In this document: positions 1-13,800 of the stretch, piece by piece
Layout of the letters: each line of letters begins with the position of its first letter
How positions within the stretch are numbered: the stretch's first letter is position 1
Source of the DNA: Elgaria multicarinata webbii
Lineage: Eukaryota > Chordata > Lepidosauria > Squamata > Anguidae
NCBI RefSeq assembly: GCF_023053635.1
Contig: NC_086179.1
Span: 5,160,001-5,224,000, forward strand
DNA: 64,000 nt
Direction of reading: 5' to 3'
Notes under the pieces: generated by a model
What the model saw: only the letters and a program-made list of their open reading frames with translations
The model's database searches: none
What the model was told of the DNA's origin: nothing
Program-made: the position numbers and the translations under genes

Positions 1-9
1 CAAAAGTAC

Positions 10-54
10 CTTTTCTCCTTTGCTGCCTTGGCTTCCGGGAAAACCCTTTTCTCC
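10..54 (-). CDS. COL7A1: Collagen exon after the hinge (45 bp, Gly-X-Y)
   Basis: Encodes [15 protein letters not shown], five perfect triplets, so the triple helix resumes here. The human hinge is likewise followed by a charged Gly-X-Y run beginning GPKGDSGEQG (from memory). The acceptor TTTGCAG lies at 60-55. The donor is GTACTTTTG, again of the GTAC type. Confidence 0.87.
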
Positions 55-3000
55 CTGCAAAGATGAAGAAAAAAGAACAACCCATCATTTCCAAGTGCAA
101 TACAGATGGCTGTAATCCTGTAACTTGCTTCTTTTCGAAAGCCCAACTGCATCAGCAGTCAAGAGATGATTGTAGCTGAATGTTAGCTTCCATAACACTG
201 GACATCACCTGCCTAAGAAGTCTACCTTTCTCCAGGAATCAGAAGGCACGGTTTAAAATTTCAAGGCAGCACGATTTTACTTTTCCCGTTCGAAAGAAAA
301 GGAAAACGGGTTTCAAATGAGAATAGGAGTGAGGTGGAACAACCAGGATGATCAGGGGACTGGAAACAAAGCCCTATGAAGAGAGACTGAAAGAACTGGG
401 CATGTTTAGCCTGGAGAAGAGAAGATTGAGGGGAGACATGAGAGCACTCTTCAAATCCTTAAAAGGTTGTCACACAGAGGAGGGCCAGGATCTCTTCTCG
501 ATCCTCCCAGAGTGCAGGACACGGAATCAGGGGCTCAAGTTAAAGGAAGCCAGATTCCAGCTGGACATCAGGAAAAACTTCCTGACTGTTAGAGCAGTAT
601 GACAATGGAACCAGTTCCCTAGGGAGGTTGTGGCCTCTCCCACACTAGAGGCCTTCAAGAGGCAGCTGGACAACCATCTGTCGGGAATGCTTTAGGGTGG
701 ATTCCTGCATTGAGCAGGGGGTTAGACTCGATGGCCTTGTAGGCCCCTTCCAGTTCTGCTATTCTATGATTCTATGATTCTAAGAGTCAGAGTTCAGAGA
801 ATCTCAGGCCATGGCTAGACGAGGCAAAATCCCGGGGTAATCCCCGGGATCGTCCCTGTGCGTCCACATGATGCCCAGGGGATCCTGGGATCAGGGAGGA
901 ATGATCCCTCCCTTGCCCCGGGATCTCGCCCTACTCTTTAGGCCCAGTTTTTCCGCAGTCTCGGGCTGAGCCCTAGGCCACGGAACGTGTGGCCGGGCGC
1001 CACGGTTTGTCCCAGCTCCTCGAGATTCCTCGTGAGGAGCCGGGACCTGCACATGGGGCGCAGAGCTCCTAAGGAGCACTGCGCCCATTGGGGGTAGGGG
1101 GAGCAGGGAAAGTAATTATTCTTAAAAAATAACTTACCTTTTGCACACGAGCGTTCGTGCGCTGCTGGCCCTTTAATTGAAAAAAATGGCGGCCACGGCG
1201 CCTCTCCATCTGAGGTTGTCGCGTGCCACGTGTGAACTGAGAGAGAGATCTCGCGATGAAAAAATCGTGAGATCTTCATCCCTCCATCTCGCTAGACTGC
1301 TAGGTCTAGCTAAGGCCTCAAGCTCAGTTCAGAGAATACGTTTCTCAACAGTGGTTTTAGAACTCCACAGTGGAGTTTTTTGCACCACCATTGAGAAACG
1401 TGTTGTCTGTCTGGATGACGCCACGCAACGGTGTGTTTTTTTTAAACACTCTGTGCAGAATATCCATGCTGTGCAGAGGAGAGTTCCTGCACAACCGTGG
1501 TGTGGTGTGTGGTGTGCTGGGCTCCATGGAGTTTTCCGTTGCGTTGACTTTTCCCACTGGCTACAGAGTTCCCTGGCAAGAGCGGCAAAACGAGCGAGTG
1601 CCGCTCTAGGAGAGCCGCAGGGATTTTTTTTTTACTGCAATGGCTGATGGGATATCATCGAGAGGACCGGGGGAGGAACTGTCAATCAAAAGTCACAATG
1701 GATTTTACTCAACTCCATGGTAGCCCAGTCACACAACCATGGAGTTAGAATATGTTGTGTGGGGAATACGCCCTAAACTGTGGAGTGGAGTTTTCACACT
1801 GCGTTGACGAACGTGTTGTCAGAACTGAGCCTCCGTGAGCTTGAGCATCTCTTAGTTCTTCCATCTCTATTAAGGCTGGAAAACAAGTGTGAATGGCGTT
1901 TTCTTACTAATAAAAGAATTCTTTCCTATTGTAAATAGTTGTCTATGTGACTCAGCACTTCCAAAGCATGACAGACAGATCATTTATTTAATTCTAGGTC
2001 ACATTCTCTGGCAAGTAGAAAGGGCTTGCTACAAGTGAGTCGGCTAGTTTGATTCCTTGAATAAGATTGAGATATTATTCCTTTCAGGGCTGGAAAAACT
2101 CCTTCCTGAAACCCTGGAGAGCCACTGCTGCCAGCCAGTGTCGACAATGCTGGGCTTAGATGGACCAAGGATCTGACAAGCAACTTCCAGTGTTCATATG
2201 CTGGCACTGTATGGATCAGCAACTGATGCTGATGGTTCATGATGATCAGCAACAGCTATGTGGATAGCCAGGGATGGACCACCATGAGTACATGTGAGGT
2301 CCTGGTTCCTCTCTATTCGGCCCTGATTAGGCCTCATCTAGAGTATTGCGTCCAGTTCTGGGCTCCACAATTCAAGAAGGATGCAGACAAGTTGGAGCGT
2401 GTTCAGAGGAGGGCAACCAGGATGATCAGGGGTCTGGAAAGAAAGCCCTATGAAGAAAGACTGAAAGAACTGGGCAGGTTTAACCTGGAGAAGAGAAGAT
2501 GGAGGGGAGACATGAGAGCACTCTTCAAATACTTAAAAGGTTGTCACACAGAGGAGGGCCAGGATCTCTTCTCGATCCTCCCAGAGTGCAGGACACGGGA
2601 TAACGGGCTCAAGTTAAAGGAAGCCAGATTCCAGCTGGACATCAGGAAAAACTTCCTGACTGTTAGAGAAGTACGACAATGGAATCAGTTACCTAGGGAG
2701 GTTGTGGGCTCTCCCACACTAGAGGCCTTCCAGAGGCAGCTGGACAACCATCTGTCAGGGATGCTTTAGGGTGGATTCCTGCATTGAGCCGGGGGTTGGA
2801 CTCGATGGCCTTGTAGGCCCCTTCCAACTCTGCTATTCTATGATTCTATACGACAATGGAACCAGTTACCTAGGGAGGCTGTGGGCTCTCCCACACTAGA
2901 GGCCTTCTAGAGGCAGCTGGACAACCATCCGTCAGGGATGCTTTAGGGTGGATTCCTGCATTGAGCCGGGGGTTGGACTCGATGGCCTTGTAGGCCCCTT

Positions 3001-4757
3001 CCAACTCTGCTATTCTATGATTCTATGATCAAACACCACACAGCCACACTTATCAGCGCAGAAGCACCACAGCTGGATGCCAAATTCAGGACTACCCCAA
3101 GATCTGTTCCTATCCTTGCTGGTATAGAATCATAGAATCATAGAATAGCAGAGTTGGAAGGGGCCTACAAGGCCATCTAGTCCAACCCCCTGCTCAATGC
3201 AGCTACTCATGATCCAAGTTAGGTCACAACATCCCCTTGCAATATCGAATGGTGTTCTTGGGGCACATCTTTCAGACTGCATAATCATTACACGGCAGAC
3301 GTAATGTCTACACTGGCTGGTAGTGCTCTTCCAGCCTCTCAAGCAGAGGGGTGGGGAGGTCTTTCTTAGCACCTCCTATCTCACCCTTTGGCCGGAGATG
3401 TCAATGACAGAAATTGGGACCTTCTGAATGAGAGGTTTGTGCTCTAGATCTTGGCCATGGCAAAGGATGATAAAGCAAAGGGTGGGACGCATTTGTGTGT
3501 TCATTGGCAAACCTGAAAGTATTAATATCTGAAGATATCAGTTGGGGCCATGGTGCTGTCAGGCAGGGCCACCTGGATCTGCTGTTGGCTCTGAAGGAAG
3601 GCCTTGAGGATGCAAGCCCAAGTCTTGGAATCTCAGATTCTGGCAAGTCCCAAGTGGTAGGAGCAAGTTTAGCATGCAGGGCTTAGAAAGGTGTCTGAGA
3701 TGCTTCAGGATAAGGGAATTCAGGCCACACGATTTGTATGCTTTTCTATCTACTGACAAAACCTACAGACCTTTTGACCTTGGATGGGTATAAGATCTAG
3801 AGCCACTGTGCCTGATTCTTGCTTCTAAAAAGAGAGAACATGATTCGTGTTAATATCCCTTTTATTTTACATTTTCTGCCTCATCGCAAAAGGTGATTTC
3901 TACCTGATCCCCTAGAGATGGTTCAGAGAAGGAATGTAGGCATAAAATGAGAAAACCCCCACTTATGTCCAGCTACTGCTCCCACAAGACCATGTGACCT
4001 TGGAACCATTGTATGACCTCTTGGTCAGGTAGCCAGGTGTCCTCTTTTACAGGGGACATTCCTCTATTAAAAGGATGGCTGGAGAACATCCTATATGTTC
4101 AAAGGATGGCTGGAGAACATCCTATATGTTCAAGGTGTCCTCTATTTGAAAGGCTTTCCACTCCAAATCTGGTCTGAATATAAATAATCATAAGGAAGAA
4201 CGAAAAGGCATTGACGTCGCCTATCAACTGCACCTGAACAGGTGACTGTGCAGATCACCTGCACATAGATCACCTGGTCACAGTTTTCAACATTGTGGTG
4301 AGATATACTGCATAATAATAATAATTTATAAATTTGCATTTATGCATATAAATTAGTCTATGCAAATTTAATGCAAATCAGTACCCCTTTTGGGCTTTTT
4401 GGGTGATGCATTTCCTTTTTTGGGTGATTCATAAGCGAACACTCTTCTTGAATGTCTAGCCCCTCCGAACCTGCTGCATCTGATGCTGCTGGCATGGAGT
4501 CCTCATGGTCCAGGCACACATCAATGATGTCATGGTTACCCACAGGCTCGTGCCAATGACATCATGGTTACTCATCAGGGCCTAGAGACCACTTAGGAGG
4601 CCTACAATGAGTGGAACAAGAGGAGACCTGGTTTTGTCTACTTTTGTACCTAATTTTGGAATCCACTAGGATTCCAATCTGCAATGAAATTCTGGTGGGG
4701 TGGATTATTTTTGCTGCATTTTCTTGGGATAATAATAACAATAACAATAACAATAAC

Positions 4758-4800
<43 letters not shown>

Positions 4801-7800
4801 GTATTTCTTACCCGACTCTGCATTTGGATTGAGGCGGAGACCAACAATAAGTATAAATACATAAAATTTATACTTTATCAGGGGATCTACTTGCCCCCTG
4901 ATAAGTGCTGCTGATATATCTATCCAAAAGCAATTCTGAGTTCTTTATTAATACAATACCTTAATTCTCCTTGCTCCGTGTGGCCCAGGGTAAGCCTTGA
5001 AAATCAAACCAAAGAAAAAGTGTTTATAGGGAGCAAAGTATTATGGGTCAAATTCGATGAGAGGCACATACGGCCACTGAACAGACTAAGTTCAGGGGAA
5101 GGGCAACTTTTAGCCTTCCAGATGTTTTGGCTATCCACTTCCATGGGTTCCAGCTAGTTGTAGACGAAAACATCTGGAGGGCCACAGGTTGGCCACACAT
5201 TGACTAGAATCAAGGGTCTATCTCGTCCAGCACTCTGTTCACACAGTGGCCAACCGCTGTTGACCAGGAACCCACAAGCAGGACACGGGTGCAACAGCAC
5301 CCTCCCACCCATGTTCCCCAGCAACTGGTGCACACAGGCTGTCTCGGGTACTGGAGGTCGCACTTAGCCATCAGGGCTAGTAGCCATTGATAGTCTTCTC
5401 CTCCAGGAATTTATCCAACCCCCTTTTAAGGACATTCAAATCAGTGGCCGTCACTACATCTAGAAGTTAAGCAGCCCTGTCCATAACTCAACTTGTTACT
5501 CACCCCATTACTTGCATGGTATCCTGCCAGTGAATCCCTAATTCCAAGAGCACCAGGAGAGCGAACCTGTACAATCATGGCAAGAAATAAATCATGTGCT
5601 AAAATCAAGGCTGGCTGGGCTGGACTGGGCTGGGAGGTAGAGGGAGGGGGGGTCTTTACCATGAGGCTGTCCACCGTTCTTCGAACTCTGGCATGGCTTA
5701 TTTCTTCCGGATCGGCAACGGCACTGACATTTTCCTGCTCAAAGGAAGAGAGTTTCAGTTAAGACAGGACTGCACAAGGGTTCTCCGAAAAGCTGAAATG
5801 TTTCAAACTTCTGCTTTTTATTAAGCCTAGTATTTATTGTTGTTGTTGCATTTATATCCCGCCTTTTTTCCTCCAAGGAACCCAAGGTGGCGTACATAAT
5901 CCTCCTCCTCTCCATTTTATCCTCACAACAACCCTGTGAGGGAGGCTGGGCTGATGGTCTGTGACTGGCCCAAAGTCACCCAGTGGGTTTCCATGGCCAG
6001 GTGGGGACTAGAACCCAGATCTCCCGACTCTCAGTCCTCACTTTAGCCACTACAACACTATTTGTGTGTGAATTAGAATAATAGAATCATAGAATAATAG
6101 AGTTGGAAGGGGCCTATAAGGCCATCGAGTCCAACCTCCTGCTCAATAATCTACCTTAAAGTAGGGCGACCATATGAAAAGGAGGACAGGGCTCCTGTAT
6201 CTTTAACAGTTGCATAGAAAAGGGAATTTCAGCAGGTGTCATTTGTATATATGGAGAACCTGGTGAAATCTCCTCTTCATTACAACAGTTAAAGCTGCAG
6301 GAACTATACTAGAGTGACCAGATTTAAAAGAGGGCAGGGCACCTGCAGCTTTAACTGTTGTGATGAAGAGGAAATTTCACCAGGTTCCCAATATATACAA
6401 ACGACACCTGCTGAAATTTCCTTTTCAATACAACTGTTAAAGATACAGGAGCCCTGTCCTCCTTTTCATATGGGCATCCTACTTAAAGCATCCCTGACAG
6501 ATGGCTGTCCAGCTGCCTCTTGTAGGCCTCTAGTGTGGGAGAGCCCACCACCTCTCCAGGTCATTGGTTCCATTGTCGTACTGCTCCAACAGTCAGGAAG
6601 TTTTCCTTGATGTCCAGCCGGAATCTGGCTTCCTGTAACTTGAGCCCGTTATTCCGTGTCCTGCACTCTGGGAGGATCAAGAAGAGATCCTGGCCCTCCT
6701 CTGTGTGACAACCTTTCAAGTATTTGAAGAGTGCTCTCATGTCTCCCCTCAATCTTCTTTTCTCCATGTTAAACAGCTGTGCCAGGGGTCAGATTCTACC
6801 AAATTTCCACACCCTCTGGACTTGCAATGGGCAGCCATCGCAGCTATGGGGTGGTCCTCAGTGGAGAACTCCAAACACAGCAAATACCTATACGCTCGCA
6901 GCCTCGAAAAATTCATCTCGGCAGCAGTGTGATGGAGAACAGCAGCAGAGAGAAGGCGTTGGTGTGTTATAAAACTCTCGGTGTTGTTATCCGCCAGTTC
7001 CGTGCGTGACAAGCAATTTCAACAAGCAGGGTGCAAAGCCTGACACTATGTGCTGCATTCTGGATGGGGATTTGTGGATAGATGGGAAACATGATTTGGA
7101 AAACACCTTAAAGTGTTAAGTGAAAGCGAGAAAGGGAGGAGGAGGAGGAGGAGGAAGAGCAGAGGTGGAAAAGAGCTAAGATGACCTGCACAGTGGAACA
7201 GAAGTAGGATAATCATCAGGGAATTCAAAAAACTCTGAATAGCGCAGAACAGCTCAGACACAAGGACTCTTGTGTAGCAGAGAGAGTTTTGCCACTCTAG
7301 CAGCTGAACCATATAATCTCAAGAGTCATCAAGGTTTTTTTTCTTTAAAAAAAAAAAGCAATTATCACAATTGTGAAAATGCAAAATTGTGCTCATAAAA
7401 AATAGTGAGCAATTTCTCTGGCTACAAAGATGAAACAAGTAACCCCCTCCCTTTCCAGCAGGGAACAGGAACTGACTTTGTTGTTTATTCGTTCAGTCGC
7501 TTCCGACTCTTCGTGACTTCATGGACCAGCCCACGCCAGAGCTTTCTGTCGGCCGTCGCCACCCCTAGCTCCCCCAAGGTCAAGTCTGTCACCTCCAGAA
7601 TATCATCCATCCATCTTGCCCTTGGTCAGCCCCTCTTCCTTTTGCCTTCCACTTTTCCTAGCATCAGCATCTTCTCCAGGGTATCCTGTCTTCTCATTAT
7701 GTGGCCAAAGTACTTCAGTTTTGCCTTTAATACCATTCCCTCAAGTGAGCAGTCTGGCTTTATTTCCTGGAGTATGGACTGGTTGGATCTTCTTGCAGTC

Positions 7801-10800
7801 CAAGGCACTCTCAGAATTTTCCTCCAACACCACAGTTCAAAAGCATCTCTCTTCCTTCGTTCAGCCTTCCTTATGGTCCAGCTCTCGCAGCCATAGGTTA
7901 CTACGGGGAATACCGTTGCTTTAACTATGCGGACCTTTGTTGTCAGTGTGGTGTCTCTGCTCTTAACTATTTCATCAAGATTTGTCATTGCTCTCCTCCC
8001 AAGAAGTCAACGTCTTCTGATTTCCTGGCTGCAGTCAGCGTCTGCAGTAATCTTTGCACCCAGAAATACAAAGTCTGTCACTGCCTCCATGTTTTCTCCC
8101 TCTATTTGCCAGTTATCAATCAAGCTGGTTGACATAATCTTGGTTTTTTGTGTGTGTTTTTTAGGCTTAACTGCAACCCAGCTTTTGCACTTTCTTCTTT
8201 CACCTTCGTCATAAGGCTCCTCAGCTCCTCCTCGCTTTCAGCCATCAAAGTGGTGTCATCTGCATATCTGAGATTGTTAACGTTTCTTCCTGCGATTTTA
8301 ACTCCAGCCTTGGATTCATCACGCCCAGCACGTCGCATGATGTGTTCTGCATACAAGTTGAATAGGTAAGGTGAGAGTATACAACTCTCTAGGAACTGAT
8401 TTGTTAAGAGCAAATTCTGGACTGCACAGATATGTGGAGAGAACAGGAAGCATCTGTTTAGATACTTTAAAAGAAAGGGGCAAGGAGGAAGCTACTACTT
8501 ATAGGAACAGTAGCACTGAAAAGCATCCGTTTTGCTTTGCTGGCCCACAATGGACAGATTTGTACTGCAGTTTTGCTTCAAGTGGTGGTGATGGTGGTGG
8601 ATTAATCACCACATTTTAAGGCTGGAGAAAGACGGAAAGACAACAGTGGAATGCAGTGGCCTGGCAAAGGCATTGACTGGATTCTCCATAAAAACCGGGT
8701 GAAAAAAGATGCCTATTCGAGACTACAGAAGTATAGAAGCAGTTTGAGACTGAGTCAAACCGTTTGTCCATCTTACTCAGCATGTTCTATTCTACAGTGT
8801 CTGGCTCTGTTTAATAGGGGAAGACAGGAGAGAGGTGTACAAAATTATACATGGCGTGGAGAAAGTGGGTAGAGAGACATTTTTCTCCCTCTCTCACAAT
8901 ACTAAAACCCAGTGGGGTCGTCCCATGAAGCTGATGGGTGGGAGAGTCAGGGCAGATAAAAGGAAGGACTTCTTCACACAGCGTAGAGTTAAACTATGGA
9001 ACTCACTATTTATTTATTTATTTATTACATTTTTATACCGCCCAATAGCCGAAGCTCTCTGGGCGATTCACAAAAATTAAAACCACAATAAAACACCCAA
9101 CAGGTTAAAAACACAATTACGAAATACAGTATAAAAAGCACAACCAGGATAAAACCACACAGCAAAGTTGATATAAGATTAAAATACAGAGTTAAAACAG
9201 TAAAATTTAAATTTAAGTTAAAATTAAGTGTTAAAATACTGAGTGAATAAAAAGGTCTTCAGCTGGCGACGAAAGCAGTACAGTGTAGGCGCCAGGCGGA
9301 CCTCTCTGGGGAGCTCGTTCCACAACCGGGGTGCCACAGCGGAGAAAGCCCTCCTCCTAGTAGCCACCTGCCTCACTTCCTTTGGCAGGGGCTCACGGAG
9401 AAGGGCCCCTGTAGATGATCTTAAGGTCCGGGCAGGTACATATGGGAGGAGGTGTTCCTTCAGATAACCTGGCCCCAAACCGTTTAGGCCTTTAAATGTC
9501 AATACCAGCACTTTGAATCGGGCCCGGACCTGGCCTGGCAGCCCATGAAGTTGTAAAAGGACTGGCATAATGTGATCTCGCCAGCCAGTCCCTATTAGTG
9601 AAAGGGCTGCCCTGTTTTGTACCAGCTGAAGCTTCCAGACCGTTTTCAAAGGCAGCCCCACGTATAACGCATTGCAGTAATCCAAGCGAGAGGTTATCAG
9701 AGCATGGATAACTGTAGCTAGGCTATCTCCGTCTAGATAAGGGCTGGACAGACTACCACAAGATGGCCCCCATTTTGGACACCTTTGTTTTCTTTAGCTT
9801 TTTAAATATACGTACATGAATTTGTATACACCCATTGTAATGAATACATATGAAATGCATATATTTGGATGGCTGTGCAGAAGGATTAGATAAATTTATG
9901 AAGGATAAGGCCATCAATGGCTATTAGTCCTGATGGTTGTATAGTACCTTCAGCACCAGAAGCTGTGTGCCTATGCACACCAGCTGCTAGGGAACATGGA
10001 CAGGGCAGGGCTGTTGCACTCTTCGCCTGCTTGTGGGTCTTCCATGGGCAGCTGGCTGGCCACTGTGTGAACACACTGATCCTGCATGGCTCTTCTTATG
10101 TTCAGAGTATGTTGCAGCTCTGCTTCCTCAGATCTTTTATAACAAGGTGATGAGGACTTGGGCGTGTGGCCTTCCGCATGCAAAGCATGTGTTCTGCCTC
10201 ACCAAGCTACCCCTCGGAATCAGGAGTGATGCGCCTTGTATTAATGAAGATGCGGAACTCAAAAAACTGAGCTACAGAAGTTGGTCCATTAAAGGGATCT
10301 CCCAGACACTCTCTCTCTTTCTCCCTCTCCCCTCTCTCTCCCTCCCCCTCTCTCTCTCCCTCCCCCTCTCTCCCCCTCCCCTCCCCTCTCTCTCCCCTCC
10401 TCCTCTCTCCCTCCCCCTCTATCTCCCCCTCCCCCTCTCTCCCTCCCCTTCTCTCTCCCGCTCCCCCTCTCTCTGTCTCTCCCCTCTCTCTGTCCCTCTC
10501 TCTCTCTCCCTCCCCCTCTGTCCCTCTCCCTCTCTCTCCCTCCCCCTCCCCCTCTCTCTCCATCCCCCTCCCTCCCTCCCTCCCCATTTCTCTGTCCCTC
10601 TCCCTCTCTCCCTCCCTCCCCTCTCTCTGTCCCTCTCCCCCTCTCTCCCCCTCCCTCCCTCCCCCTCTCTCTGTCCCTCTCCCTCTCCCTCTCTCTGTCC
10701 CTCCCCCTCTCTCCCCCTCTCTCTGTGTCTCCCCCTCTCTCTGTCCCTCTTCCTCCCTCTCTCCCCCTCCCCCTCTATGTCCCTCTCCCTCTCTCTCTCC

Positions 10801-13800
10801 CTCCCCCTCTCCCTCCCCCTCTCTCTGTACCTCCCTCTCTCTCTCCCTCCCTCCCCTCTCTCCCCCTCTCTCCCTCCCCCTCTCTCTCCCTCCCCTTCTC
10901 TCTCCCTCCCTCCCTTCCTCTCCCTCTCTCTCCCTCCCCCTCTCTCTCCCTCTCCCTCCCTCCCCCCTCTCTCTGTCCCTCTCCCTCTCTCTCAACCTCC
11001 TCCTCTCTCTGTCCCTCTCTCTGTCCCTCCCTCTCTCTCTCTCTCCCTCCCCCCTCTCTCTGTCCCTCTCCCTCTCTCTCTCCCTCCTCCTCTCTCTGTC
11101 CCTCTCCCTCTCCCTCTCTCTGTCCCTCCCTCCCTCTCTCTCCCTCCCCCCTCTCTCCCTCTCCCTCCCTCTCTCTCCCTCTCCCTCCCTCTCTCTCTCC
11201 CTCCCCCTCTCTCCCTCCCTCTCTCTCCCTCCCCCTCTCTCTCCCTCTCCCTCCCTCTCTCTCCCTCCCCCTCTCTCTCCCTCTCTCTCCCTCCCTCCCC
11301 CTCTCTCTCCCTCCCTCCCTCCCCCTCTCTCTCCCTCCCTCCCTCTCCCTCTCTCCTTCCCCCTCTTTCATCCTCTCTCTCTCTCTCCCCTCCTTTCTCT
11401 CTGTCCCTCTCCCTCCCCCCCTCTCTCCATCCCTCTCTCATAGTTATTATTTTGGACTGTTATTAGAATCTGTGCTGAACTATTTTTATTTTTTTTTATT
11501 GTCCCAGGTCTTAATTATAAATGGTTGTTAATTAATGTTTGCTACCTGGCTCTAACTCCCCTCTTTTAGCACATTGCCCACTAGTGGCTGTGCAGTTCTT
11601 TAAACTGCTTCCAAATTGCAAACAGAGAAGGAGGTGGGGGTGGGAAGAGGGAATTCAGGTATTTTTTCAATCAGTTCAGGTCTAGTGTTTCCACTTGGAG
11701 ATGAGAGGACTTTAAAATATTTGATTGCAGGCAAGGGGGTCATTGAAACAGAGATATTGAATTGTGCCTGGGACTTTCAAAGTGTCCACTCCAGACCTCA
11801 GAACAAAAATAGATCTTTTATAAAGCCACTGGGAAAATTAACTGGTGGTAAAGGAGGAGGAGGAGGAGGAGGAGGAGGAGGAGGAGGAGGAGGAGGAGGA
11901 GGAGGAGGAGGAGGAAGAGGAAATGAAACACTACTAAAGGTAAATTCTGTCCTGGCCTAACAAGTGGAGAACTTAGCAAGGCCTGGAAGAAAGCAGCGAG
12001 GAGCAAAGGGTGAGGAACAGGGAGCTTCAGAATATGGTCACAAGGAGTTGGGAGCACATTTCACTGTCACACACCCAGTGTGTGCGTGTGTGTGTGTGCA
12101 TTTTACCAAACACATGCTGGCCAGGTTGGCTATAAGGAGGAAGAAGGGTATACTTTTATCATAAAATAGAGCAAAAAGGGGAGAGAGGGAACAAAGCCTC
12201 CCCTCCCTCTTTTACTTCCCCACATTCTGCTGATTTAATCTCCCCCACCATCCCCCCCCCCGCCTGCTTCCATTACTGGGAGTGAACCGGATGTAGAAGA
12301 GTCTTCAGCCATCACAGTGCAGAGAGGCAAGAGAGGAGCGGCAGCTTTCAGTCCTCCATTTAGTGACAAATGTAAACCCACCCACCCACGCATCTTTATA
12401 TTCAAGCTGGCAAGTATGTGTTGAGCAAGCCCCCCCCCCCCCTCTGATTAGGCACTCAGAACAGAGAACTACTCGCAGCTTGTCAAAATCAGCACCTGGG
12501 ACAGCTCCCAAGGATACCGGGATTTAGTTATTAATTTAAAGCATTTCTATCCTGCTCTTCAGCTGAGGAGCTCATAAGCACCAATAAAGACAAGACAGTC
12601 CCTCCACAAAGGATTAAGGTTTAAACAATATGATACGAAAGGAAAAAGGGATGAGGAGGGCAGAGGTGCAAAAGCAAACTCAGGAAGTCAGATTCCGGAT
12701 GGACATCAGGAAAAACTTCCTGACTATTAGAGCAGTACAACAATGGAACCCATGACCTAGGGAGGTTGTGGGATCTCCCACCCTAGAGGCATTCAAGAGG
12801 CAGTTGGACAACCATCTGCCAGGGATGCTTTGAGGTGGATTCCTGCACTGAGTGGGGGGTTGGACTTGATGGCCTTAGAGGCCCCTTCCAATTCTATTAT
12901 TCTATTATTCTATGATTCTACCAATTCTTAACATTAACAAGTAGTCCGTACAATGAACCAGCTAGTTTTCCACCTGCAGAGAGATTTTTTTCAGAGTGAG
13001 TGGTGGAGAACGGCCTTCTTTAACCCAGAGCCAATGGCCATGTTGACTGGGAATGATGGGTGTTGTAGTCCAACACAGCTGTTGGGCACCTAGTTGGGGA
13101 AGGCTGGGATAGAACGAGACGACCCAGCGACGATGCCACATCAGTAGTATGTCTGCACCCGCTCAGGGTGCAATGGGCACAGCGGCACCTTGCACAAAAC
13201 CAACCCAACCTGAGTCCCAGTCACGGGACCCCACTTCGAATTTCTCCCCTTGTCCCAGCTTCACCATGACAAACAACCCCAAACTGGCAACCTCCAAAGG
13301 TGCCAGTTGTAAATGGTCCACACCGTTTCACTTGATTCCTGAACACGCCAGCGGCGAAACGCTGCACCTGTAATTCCTCACAATCCTCCTTCCGGAAAAG
13401 ACAATCCAGCCTGAACGTGTGGGCTGTGCATGTGTTGGCTACCCTCTAGTGGAAGCCGCAATGACAGCAGAGGAAAAGTTGGCTTTATTTCTGCAAAGTA
13501 AGGTTGAGGAACATTGCCACAACACAGGCTCTGAACACCAGACCCGGCCGAGGCTACTCCCTGCTCAAGCCAAGCACCACCACTTGGTACGCCTGAGGCA
13601 AGGGATAAAGCCCACCTTCCTCCAAACTATGTGGAGAAAGGGGTTTAAAATGGAGAAGGATTTTAATATATATAATAATGTGCTGTGAGTTATATCTGCT
13701 TAGGTGAATGATTGTCAGAGTGGGTGCTGAATGTGTAAACTTAAGATGATAAATGCCAAACAGACACATGGGCTTTTTGTGGTAGTTTAAAAACAAAACA

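Noticed and set aside
938-1647. Overlapping open frames of 65-156 codons on both strands
   Set aside because: They lie inside MITEs with inverted ends and target duplications.
4611-4914. Poly-Asn and poly-Ile frames
   Set aside because: Translation of an (AAT)n microsatellite at a LINE tail.
10033-11466. 477-codon open frame, and antisense frames of 149-262 codons, across the pyrimidine tract
   Set aside because: Low-complexity Ser/Pro/Leu or Arg/Glu/Gly runs come from the CT-only tract; no start context, no domain.
11616-11960. 114-codon frame with poly-Gly
   Set aside because: Driven by the (GGA)n microsatellite.
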